A DNA stretch of 64,000 nucleotides. It comes from Deltaproteobacteria bacterium. Its GTDB lineage: Bacteria; Myxococcota_A; UBA796; GCA-2862545. Below, piece by piece: positions 55,102 through 62,680 of this stretch. The translations under genes and the position numbers were made by a program. The notes under the pieces are model-generated. The model worked only from the letters and a program-made list of their open reading frames with translations. It had not been told where the DNA came from and did not search any database. The stretch covers positions 124,001 through 188,000 of the forward strand of contig REDI01000080.1 in NCBI GenBank assembly GCA_007693595.1, in the 5' to 3' direction. Numbering within the stretch: the first letter of the stretch is position 1; every line of letters begins with the position of its first letter.

Positions 55102-56406
55102 CTACAGAGCATCTAGAACGCTTACGCCGAACTGGAGGCCTGGCCTTCGCGGTCCTCCGAGGGTCTGGGCCCTCCAGCCCCAGGCGACGAAGGGTCGAAC
55201 TTGCACCGCCTGCTGCCAGAGCAAGGGAAGTCCGACGCCGAGCGTGGGGAGTGGAGGGCCCGCAGACCAGCCGTCGTACAGCACGCCGATCTCGGCGGTG
55301 AGCGAGAGGTGGGTCTGCAGGTCGAACCAGTCGCGCTGGATTCGGAAAAGGGCGGGACGAAGCTCCACCAACGCCGCGAATAGCCCATCACCTCGGGTGC
55401 GGGTGCGACCGTACCCCGCCAGCGCTTGCTCGCTCCCCAGCTCATCGCGCCAGCGTCCCGCGGCCTTGTCTTGTTCGAAGAAGGGTTGCCGACCTGTGCT
55501 CTTGTCGAAGACCACGCGTCCACCCAGCACCAGGTGCTCCCCGAAGAGGGGTCGCCATCCTGCACCCTCGATGAATAGGCCGGCAAGGGGGCGTATCTGG
55601 TCGGGGGTAAAGGTCGAGCCGATCCGTACGCTGGCCTCGAAGACATGGCCAGCGATAGGCATCGGCCAGCGGTCGTGCTCCCGGTTCTCGACGCCCAGGG
55701 AGATGTCAGTGTAGAGGCCGCCATCGACGCCGAAGGGGCGGGTCTGATCGAGCAGGCTGTCCTCGCGGGTGCGCACCGCCGCCCACCGGGCGTAGCCTTG
55801 CCCGAACACCGACCACCCCTGGTAGCCGACGGGCTGGTTGACCGTGAGGAAGGCGTAGGGTGTCCAGATCCGGTTGCCGATCTCGGCCTCGCCGTGATCG
55901 ACGAGCACGGAAGCCCCTCCGGCGCCCGCATAAGAAAGGTTAGCCCACTGCTGGTAGCCGACCATCATCAGCCAGCGCCGCTCCCCCTCCCACTCGATCC
56001 GCACGAAGTTGTTCGTGTAGTCCAGTCGAGTATTTAAGTAGATCGACGGCGTCAGCTTGAAGTCGTAGCCCTTCTCCCAGTCGCTCGGTCGCCGGTAGAT
56101 CTCGCCCCCGAAGCCGAAGCCCAGCCCGTCGACCGGGTTGGCGCCGACGAGAGGAATGAGCATGCCTCCCCACGTGAAGGGCCTCTGGGGTCCCTCGACT
56201 TCGGTCTCGTCCCCTCCCTCGACCGGGAGGGGGGCCTGGTCCTCGAGGGGCTCGGGCTCCGGGCTCGACGGATCGGCGGCGTAGGCCAGAGGGAGACTCC
56301 CCGCCGCGCCGAGGAGGCCCAAGAGACTCCAGCGCCCGCTTGCGCAGCCCAGGAGACCTGGTCGGGGGGCGGTCACCCCGCCGATGGCGGTCCGACGTTG
56401 GATCAA
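55102..56406 (-). CDS. Omp85/D15-like outer-membrane barrel without POTRA domains
   Basis: 434 residues. A long signal region ending in LPLAYA (about 45), an acidic Pro/Glu linker (to 75), then one barrel-sized domain. It contains GGMLIPLVGANPVDGLGFGFGGEIY at its start, given here only in part (LIPLVGANPVDGLGFG), and GYGRTRTRGDGLFAALVELR near the end, which resembles the BamA/TamA L6-loop and last strands. No POTRA domain is visible. It could be an outer-membrane export pore. TTG 56406 is preferred because AGGAG lies 8 bases before it; GTG 56376 is the alternative. Confidence 0.72.
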   Translation of the reverse strand: MIQRRTAIGGVTAPRPGLLGCASGRWSLLGLLGAAGSLPLAYAADPSSPEPEPLEDQAPLPVEGGDETEVEGPQRPFTWGGMLIPLVGANPVDGLGFGFGGEIYRRPSDWEKGYDFKLTPSIYLNTRLDYTNNFVRIEWEGERRWLMMVGYQQWANLSYAGAGGASVLVDHGEAEIGNRIWTPYAFLTVNQPVGYQGWSVFGQGYARWAAVRTREDSLLDQTRPFGVDGGLYTDISLGVENREHDRWPMPIAGHVFEASVRIGSTFTPDQIRPLAGLFIEGAGWRPLFGEHLVLGGRVVFDKSTGRQPFFEQDKAAGRWRDELGSEQALAGYGRTRTRGDGLFAALVELRPALFRIQRDWFDLQTHLSLTAEIGVLYDGWSAGPPLPTLGVGLPLLWQQAVQVRPFVAWGWRAQTLGGPRRPGLQFGVSVLDAL

Positions 56407-56434
56407 GCTCTCGCTCCTGCCCCGCGCGCGGGGT

Positions 56435-57001
56435 TCATGGGGGCGTGTCGAAGAACCACGCTTCGGCGAAGGTGGTGAATCGTGCGGTGAGGACCGCGAT
56501 CGCGATGATGGGGGCCTTGGGGATGTAGGTCTGCGGAGGTGGCTCGCCCGGCTCCAAGCGCATGAATCGGTAGTAAGGCTGCTTGAGGAACCACAGCAGC
56601 GTACGACCGACGTTCGGAAGCTTGCCCGCGAAGGTGGCGTAGAGGAGCGAGACGGGCAGCATGAGAAGGATCCCCCAGAGCGTAGCTTCCACACCGATCC
56701 ACCACCCAAGGCAGGCGCCGACGCCCGCCATGAGCTTCGCGTCCCCGCCGCGGTCGAGCCCGATCGCGAACAAGCCGAAGTGCAGGGGGAGGGTCACCGC
56801 CAGACCGAGCAGGCCGAACCACCACTCTCCGGTGCCCAGCAGGCCGGCTAGCAGGTGCCAGACCACGCCGATGCCCCAGAGGGGGAAGGTGAGTCTATTT
56901 GGGATCTTCCGGGAGGATAGATCGTTGTAGATCGCCAGGATCAGCGCCAGCGCGACGAGGCCCTCAAGCGGGGTCGGGCTGTAGGTGGCGAGATCGATCA
57001 T
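56435..57001 (-). CDS. Prepilin-type peptidase, short A24 family
   Basis: 188 residues, six hydrophobic segments. The two catalytic aspartates are visible in YNDLSSRKIPN (about 26-36) and RGGDAKLMAG (about 83-92), the GxGD-type active site that cuts type IV prepilin or pseudopilin leaders. It lacks the N-terminal methylase domain of PilD, as in CpaA/TadV. No pilin genes lie in the window. A TATACT element at 57043-57048 could serve it. Confidence 0.87.
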   Translation of the reverse strand: MIDLATYSPTPLEGLVALALILAIYNDLSSRKIPNRLTFPLWGIGVVWHLLAGLLGTGEWWFGLLGLAVTLPLHFGLFAIGLDRGGDAKLMAGVGACLGWWIGVEATLWGILLMLPVSLLYATFAGKLPNVGRTLLWFLKQPYYRFMRLEPGEPPPQTYIPKAPIIAIAVLTARFTTFAEAWFFDTPP

Positions 57002-57042
57002 CCAAGGGTCCTGGGTGTGTGGCAGCTCGCGCTGGGCTCGGG

Positions 57043-57048
57043 AGTATA
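57043..57048 (-). promoter_or_regulatory. Possible -10 element for the prepilin peptidase
   Basis: TATACT on the minus strand (5/6 to TATAAT) lies 42 bases before the ATG at 57001. No convincing -35 box stands 16-18 bases upstream. The rest of the 268-base gap (57002-57269) holds only GC-rich inverted repeats of the GCGC type. Confidence 0.28.
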
Positions 57049-57269
57049 GCCGAGCGGGCCGCGCTCGGAGCGCGAAGCGCGACCGCGCCTGGACGCGCCG
57101 GTGTCCGGGTCACGGGCATCGGGCGGGAGGACTGGCGGAACGGGACTGTGGTTGCCACCGGCCGTCGTCCGTGAGAGGCTGGAGAGGCCGGGCCTGCGGG
57201 TACGGCTGTGCGCGTCTGCGCCGCAGCGCTCCTGGCGCTCCGCAGATTCCTCCTTCGAAGGGACCGCTC

Positions 57270-59024
57270 GTGGCGAAGGCCGCCATCAAGACATTCGGAA
57301 AGTACCAGATCCTCGAGCGTATTGCGACCGGGGGAATGGCCGAGATCTATAAGGCGCGCCTCGAAGGTATCGGAGGCTTTCAGCGTACCTTTGCCATTAA
57401 AACGATCCTTCCGCACCTCTCTCAGAGCGCCGAGTACGTCACCATGCTCATCGAGGAGGCTCGGGTCGCGGGCTTGCTCTCGCACGCCAACATCGTGCAG
57501 ATCCTCGATCTCGGGCAGGTCGATCAGACGTGGTACATCGCGATGGAGTACGTCCACGGGCCTGATCTGGGCTCGGTGCTGCGTCGCTGCCGCGAGAAGG
57601 GCATCGAGCTTCCGCTCCCTCACACCCTCTTCGTCGCGATCGAGCTGCTCAAGGGGCTCGAGTATGCTCACAACAAGCAGGTGATGCGCAACGGCAAACA
57701 GGTGCCCTTGAATATCATCCACCGCGACATTTCACCGCCTAACGTCTTGCTGTCGATGCAGGGCGAAGTCAAGCTGACCGACTTCGGGATCGCGCGGGCG
57801 GGGCATACGGCCCTCGAGACCGTCTCGGGCGTCATCAAGGGACGATACGACTACATGAGCCCCGAACAGGCGGCGGGGGTGCGCGATCTCGACCAGCGGA
57901 GCGATCTCTTCAGCGTCGGGGTCGTGCTCTACGAGATGTTGACCGGCGTCCACCCCTTTCGCGCTGACAACGAGCTTGTCACCGCCGAGCGGATCCGCAC
58001 GGGCACCTACCGACCCGCCAGCGAGGTCAACCCCGGCGTGCCCTTCACCCTCGAGACCATCGTCGATCGTGCGCTGCGGGTCGATCGCAACGAGCGCTAT
58101 CCTTCGGCGACCTCTTTCAAAGACGCGCTCGACAAGTTCTTTCACGACGCGGGGTTCCTCTTTACCCACCACAGCCTATCTCAGTATATCGGGGGGCTCT
58201 TCCCTGACTTCAAGCCAGGAAGCGCCCGCCCTCAGGCCGAAGAGCCCGACGATTTCGATCCACCCACCGAGATCGAAGACGACGAGGAGCTCGACGCCGG
58301 AGAGGGTCCGACCCGCGTGATCGACCGCCGCGAGGTGCTCCGTGCCGAGGCCGAAGCCAACGCCCCTGCGCTCTTCGGCCTCCGCAAAGACGACACCGAG
58401 ACCCTCGTTCGAAAGAAGCTCTCGGAGGCGGAGTGGGACGACGAACAAGAGACCTTGGTCCGCCATACCGCCGATCTCGGAGGGATCGACCATCGGGGGC
58501 CACCTCGCAAGGCCTTCCAGGATGATCCGCAAGAGACGGTGGTGCGCCGCCGCCCCGACGCTCCCCCGAGCACGCGGGACCGCTCCTTGCCGGATCTGCG
58601 TGCTCTCGAGGAGCGATCCTTGGCGGAGCCCATGGATCAGGGGCCGGTCTCTCCCTGGGTGATCGGGGTCGCGGTCATCGCGGGGGTGCTCACCTTTCTG
58701 ATCGGGCTCTTTTTGGGGGGCGCGCTCGGCATGCTTGGGGCGAACTACATGTTCAACATCCGAACGGCTCCTCCCAAACTCCAGGTTCACGCCCCGCCGG
58801 GCGTTGAGGTCAAGGTGGACGGGGTGCATGTGCAAGGGGTTGTCCAGCTCGAGCCCGGCCGGCAATACAAGGTCGAGGTCATGCCGCCCGGTGCCGAGGG
58901 ATCCAGCCTCACGGTCTCGGCGGGCCCGGGCGAGGTGCGGGTGCTCACCATCCAGCCGGTCGAGCTTCCCTCGGCTGAGCCCTCTGACCCTGCTCAGCCT
59001 GCCGATCAGGATCCCTCCGAGTGA
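57270..59024 (+). CDS. Membrane-anchored Ser/Thr protein kinase with PEGA-like C-terminus
   Basis: 584 residues. Kinase domain at about 11-290: ATGGMAEIYKA (Gly loop), AIKTI (catalytic Lys near 43), HRDISPPNVLL (near 152) and DFGIARA (near 172). An acidic linker follows (about 320-455). It has one TM helix at about 462-488, then a short extracytoplasmic beta-rich domain (KLQVHAPPGVEVKVDG) like PEGA. This is the Hanks-type kinase layout typical of myxobacteria. GTG 57270 has GAAGGGA about 8 bases upstream. Its stop overlaps the start of the UbiA gene, which suggests a shared function. Confidence 0.9.
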   Translation: MAKAAIKTFGKYQILERIATGGMAEIYKARLEGIGGFQRTFAIKTILPHLSQSAEYVTMLIEEARVAGLLSHANIVQILDLGQVDQTWYIAMEYVHGPDLGSVLRRCREKGIELPLPHTLFVAIELLKGLEYAHNKQVMRNGKQVPLNIIHRDISPPNVLLSMQGEVKLTDFGIARAGHTALETVSGVIKGRYDYMSPEQAAGVRDLDQRSDLFSVGVVLYEMLTGVHPFRADNELVTAERIRTGTYRPASEVNPGVPFTLETIVDRALRVDRNERYPSATSFKDALDKFFHDAGFLFTHHSLSQYIGGLFPDFKPGSARPQAEEPDDFDPPTEIEDDEELDAGEGPTRVIDRREVLRAEAEANAPALFGLRKDDTETLVRKKLSEAEWDDEQETLVRHTADLGGIDHRGPPRKAFQDDPQETVVRRRPDAPPSTRDRSLPDLRALEERSLAEPMDQGPVSPWVIGVAVIAGVLTFLIGLFLGGALGMLGANYMFNIRTAPPKLQVHAPPGVEVKVDGVHVQGVVQLEPGRQYKVEVMPPGAEGSSLTVSAGPGEVRVLTIQPVELPSAEPSDPAQPADQDPSE

Positions 59025-60004
59025 TGGCCGGAGCGCGAGGGTTCCGAGACCTGCTCAACGCCGTGGTGCGGGCGGCCCGGCCGAAGCAGTGGGCGAAGAA
59101 CGTCCTAATCTTCGCTCCGCTCGTCTTCTCGCTCGCTTTTCTTGACTCCTCGAGCCTGCTCTCGGCCCTGCTCGCCGCCGCGTCGTTCTCGCTTCTCGCT
59201 TCGTCGGGCTACCTGCTCAACGACATCCTGGATCGCAAGGCGGACGCCCGCCACCCCAAGAAGCGTCACCGCCCCATCGCATCCGGCGCGCTTCCGGTGG
59301 GCTTGGCCATCGTCGAGATGGTCGGGTTGCTCGCTGCCGGGCTCACGCTGGGCTTCTTCGTCTCCCCGGCCTTCCTGGTGATCGGGCTCGCCTACCTCGT
59401 ACTCACCGTGAGCTACAGCTTTTGGCTCAAGCATCGAGTGATCCTCGATGTGATGATCCTCTCGGTGTTCTACCTGCTTCGTGTCGTGGCGGGCGCGGTC
59501 GCCATCGAGGTCCGCGTGAGCGAGTGGCTGCTGTTGTGTACGGTGTTTTTGGCTCTATTCCTTGGGTTCCACAAGCGAAGGGCGGAGCTTGTTCGGATGG
59601 GGGATGGCGACTCTCGTCGAACCCTCGACTTCTACAGCCTTCCGATGCTCGATCAGTTCCAGGCGATCACGACGGGGGCCGTGGTGCTCTGCTACGCGCT
59701 GTACGCTGCGCAGGGCAGCCCGACCCCGTGGATGACCCTCACCATCCCCTTCGTTCTCTATGGGATCTTTCGCTATATCTGGCTGGTCGATCAGCGTGGA
59801 GAGGGCGGCGCGCCCGACGAGACGCTGCTCAAGGACGGGCCGATCCTCATGGCGGGGCTCGGCTTTGCGCTGACCGCCGCGATTGTGCTCCTCTCGCACG
59901 ATGCGGGCCTCCTCCCTGAGGCCTTTCAAGATCCTCTCCCCGGGCGCCTCCCTCCGATGCCGACCTTCGACTCCGATGGGCTAGAGCTACCGTTCTCTCC
60001 ATAA
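59024..60004 (+). CDS. UbiA-family prenyltransferase (decaprenyl-phosphate phosphoribosyltransferase-like)
   Basis: 326 residues, nine TM helices. The start RPKQWAKNVLIFAPLV and the Asp-rich motif NDILDRKADARHPKKRHRPI are those of the UbiA branch that adds phosphoribose to decaprenyl phosphate, used for arabinose donors in mycobacteria. The second Asp motif reads DGDSRRTLDFY (near 195). The true polyprenyl acceptor and product here are unknown. ATG 59024 overlaps the kinase stop by one base (TGATG); GTG 59021 gives the GTGA version. Confidence 0.85.
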   Translation: MAGARGFRDLLNAVVRAARPKQWAKNVLIFAPLVFSLAFLDSSSLLSALLAAASFSLLASSGYLLNDILDRKADARHPKKRHRPIASGALPVGLAIVEMVGLLAAGLTLGFFVSPAFLVIGLAYLVLTVSYSFWLKHRVILDVMILSVFYLLRVVAGAVAIEVRVSEWLLLCTVFLALFLGFHKRRAELVRMGDGDSRRTLDFYSLPMLDQFQAITTGAVVLCYALYAAQGSPTPWMTLTIPFVLYGIFRYIWLVDQRGEGGAPDETLLKDGPILMAGLGFALTAAIVLLSHDAGLLPEAFQDPLPGRLPPMPTFDSDGLELPFSP

Positions 60005-60109
60005 AACGGAGCGGCTCCTGGTGTCGGGGCTCTGGATTGAGCGCGTCCTGATCGGTCGTCGCCTGAGCGCGGGGCCTCTTCGTTGGCTAGACTAGAGGTC
60101 GGAGGTGGG

Positions 60110-62656
60110 ATGCTCGGGTCTCGAACCGGCGGTCTGTTGCTCCTCGGGCTACTCCTGGGGGGGGCATCCCATGCGGGTGTTCGTGGCGGGGCCTACGCCG
60201 AGGCGATCCGTCTCATCGACTCGCTCTACCTCTACCCCGACGAGGTCGATGCGGGCGTCTTGCTCCATGCTTCCGCTCGGGGCCTCTCCGAGCGGGTGGA
60301 CTGGTTGCTCGTAGAGGGGGAGGGGCGGTCGATCTACCTCAACCACGGGGATGGGACCCACCTCGGAAGCCTCTCTGTCGCGTCGATCGAGACTTTGCCC
60401 GAGGCGCTGCTCGCCCTCGAAGACCTCGTGATCTCCTCCGGCTTCGATCTGGACGGCGTCGACGTACGCCTCGGCCTGCTCCAGGGCCTCACGGGGGCGC
60501 TCGACCGCTACTCTACCGTGCTCGCGGGAGACCGGCTGGAGCGCTTCGATGTCCGCCTCAAGGGAACGATGGTGGGGGTTGGGCTGTCGATGCGGTCGGC
60601 GGGGGAGGCCATGGTGATCACCGATGTGCTCGCCGACTCTCCGGCCTCCAAGGCGGGGCTGGAGGTCGGGGATCGCGTGGTTCGAATCGATGGTCTCTCG
60701 GTCATGAACCTGCCGCTGCGCGAGGCGACCCGTCGCATCCGGGGCGAGGCTGGCACGCTGGTGGGGCTCACGGTGCTGCGCGAGGGCCGAACGCGCGAGA
60801 TCTTCCTTACTCGTGAGGAGATCGTGGTGCCCAACGTCGAGCATCGAGTGCTCGAGGGGAACGTCGGCTACATCCGCATCACGCACTTCAGCCAGCGCAC
60901 CGACGAGAACCTTCGCCTGGCCCTCAACGAGCTGCAGGAGCGCGGGGGGCTGAGTGGGGGGCTCGTCATCGACCTCCGGGGGAATACGGGGGGCTCGATG
61001 AAGGACTCGGCACGATCCGCCGATGAGCTCGTGCACGAAGGCACCCTGCTCCGCACGTCGGGCCGAGGGGGGCGGCCGGTCCGCAACCTCCAGGCGCGCA
61101 TGGATGCTCGCTCGGTGGGCAACGAGCCCGACGTCCCGGTCATCGTGCTCATGAACGGGCGCACGGCCTCGGGCTCGGAGATCATGGCGGGGGCGCTGGT
61201 CGAGCTGGGGAGGGCGGCCTTGGTGGGGCACCGCTCCTTTGGCAAGGGCACGGTGCAGAAGGTCTATCCCATTGATCCTGAGGCCAGGCTCAAGCTCACC
61301 GTCGCCCGCTATCTGCTCGCGGGAGATCGGCAGATCTCGAGTGATGGGCTGGCTCCTGATGTAGCGGTCGAAGACATCGTGCTCGATCGCGGCGGGGTGC
61401 GGGTCCGGCGCGTCGATCAGGACGAGGAAGAGGATCGTGAGGACGGCGCCGAGGCGGTTCAGGTGGTCGTCGAACGCTTCGGATGGCGCGAGAAGAAGCG
61501 GCCCTCGATCGACGAGCGGCTCGAGCTCGCACGGCGTGCGGTGCTCGGTGCGCGGGGACCAGACCGCGAAGACATCCTGCTCAGTCTGCGTCAGGCGGGC
61601 GAGGAGATGCGCGGCGAACACGCGGAGCGCCTGGCCGAGGCGCTGTTGGCGCGCGAGATCGACTGGAGCCTGACGGAGCGCTCCTCCACCTCGCTCGACG
61701 CCCCTCCACAGGTCGCGATCCAGCTCCGAACCGAGCCGGCCGACGGGGATCTGGTCCGCGTCGAACTCGAGATCGAGAACCTTGGATCCCAGGAGCTCGA
61801 GCAGGTCTGGGTGGAGCTCGACTGTCAGACCTTCTCGGCCTGGCGCGGGATCGCCTACCCCATCGGCCGACTCGCCCCCGGAGCGACCGCCCGCGGGGTG
61901 CACTTCCTGCGCCCCTCCATCGGGCTGGAGCTCCGCGAAGACGTGGTCACTCCCAGGGTGCGTGCCGCAGGTCGGGCGGAGCTGTTGAGCGAGAGCGTCG
62001 CGCTGTCCCTTCAGGGGCCCCCGTCCCCCGAGATCGCGGTGTCCGCCCGCTACGTCGATGCAGGAGAGCAGGGTCGGGCTGAGGTCACCGTACACAACCT
62101 TGGCTCAGGTTCCCTCTCGGGCATCGAGGTCGCCTTCGGCCATCCGGGCGAGGTCGACGTCGAGCTGCTCGACCACGCGGCCCTCATCCCCGAGCTCGCC
62201 CCGTCGGCGGCCGCCCAGGTCGGCCTCCGCCTCCAGCCTGGCGCCTCTGCTCCCGAGCGTCTGCCGCTCGGGCTGGTGGTGAGCCAAGGAGGAAGGCGCG
62301 CGCCTCTCGTGGAGTGGCCGGTCGATCTGCCACGGGATGGCTCCGAGGTCTACCTCAGGGCGCCTCGGATCACCTTCCAGACCGAGGAGCGCTCGGGCCC
62401 GGTGGGCCTCTGGGCGCTACCACTCACCGTCGCGGACGAGACGCGACTCGATCACGTCGTCGTCTATCTGAACGACCAGAAGATCGCCTGGGCTCCTGGG
62501 GGGGGAGGCCAGACCGAGCTCGTGCCCAGGATCCCGCTCAAGGCGGGGCAGAACCGCGTCACGGTCGTCGCCTACGACGAGCACGGCCTGCGCACCAACC
62601 GAAGCCTGGTGGTCCGGGGGGAGCTGCCGATCTCCGTCGACGCCGACAGCGACTAA
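60110..62656 (+). CDS. S41-family C-terminal processing peptidase with Ig/CARDB-like tail
   Basis: 848 residues. Signal peptide (1-23). An N-terminal helical part precedes a PDZ domain (about 165-245; VGVGLSMRS, SPASKAGLEVGD), followed by the S41 protease core. The catalytic Ser lies in NGRTASGSEIMAG (near 353), and the Lys in RSFGKGTVQKVYP (near 378). After about 430 come a helical region and two or three beta-sandwich repeats of CARDB/Ig type (EIENLGSQELEQV, VHNLGSGSLSGIEV), to the end. It resembles the myxobacterial MXAN_5808 peptidase type. ATG 60110 follows GGAGG. A periplasmic or outer-membrane role is likely; the substrate is unknown. Confidence 0.88.
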   Translation: MLGSRTGGLLLLGLLLGGASHAGVRGGAYAEAIRLIDSLYLYPDEVDAGVLLHASARGLSERVDWLLVEGEGRSIYLNHGDGTHLGSLSVASIETLPEALLALEDLVISSGFDLDGVDVRLGLLQGLTGALDRYSTVLAGDRLERFDVRLKGTMVGVGLSMRSAGEAMVITDVLADSPASKAGLEVGDRVVRIDGLSVMNLPLREATRRIRGEAGTLVGLTVLREGRTREIFLTREEIVVPNVEHRVLEGNVGYIRITHFSQRTDENLRLALNELQERGGLSGGLVIDLRGNTGGSMKDSARSADELVHEGTLLRTSGRGGRPVRNLQARMDARSVGNEPDVPVIVLMNGRTASGSEIMAGALVELGRAALVGHRSFGKGTVQKVYPIDPEARLKLTVARYLLAGDRQISSDGLAPDVAVEDIVLDRGGVRVRRVDQDEEEDREDGAEAVQVVVERFGWREKKRPSIDERLELARRAVLGARGPDREDILLSLRQAGEEMRGEHAERLAEALLAREIDWSLTERSSTSLDAPPQVAIQLRTEPADGDLVRVELEIENLGSQELEQVWVELDCQTFSAWRGIAYPIGRLAPGATARGVHFLRPSIGLELREDVVTPRVRAAGRAELLSESVALSLQGPPSPEIAVSARYVDAGEQGRAEVTVHNLGSGSLSGIEVAFGHPGEVDVELLDHAALIPELAPSAAAQVGLRLQPGASAPERLPLGLVVSQGGRRAPLVEWPVDLPRDGSEVYLRAPRITFQTEERSGPVGLWALPLTVADETRLDHVVVYLNDQKIAWAPGGGGQTELVPRIPLKAGQNRVTVVAYDEHGLRTNRSLVVRGELPISVDADSD

Positions 62657-62673
62657 GCGAGGGTCCGCTCGCT
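62656..62673. terminator. Hairpin between convergent genes
   Basis: AGCGAG (62656-62661) and CTCGCT (62668-62673) pair over a 6-base loop directly after the peptidase stop codon and just before the end of the facing gene. It has no T-tract, so it is at best a weak bidirectional terminator. Confidence 0.35.
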
Positions 62674-62680
62674 CGGCCGC

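Noticed and set aside
60149-62095. 648-codon open frame antisense to the S41 peptidase gene
   Set aside because: It mirrors the peptidase codons; long antisense frames are expected in GC-rich genes, and the sense strand has clear protease motifs.
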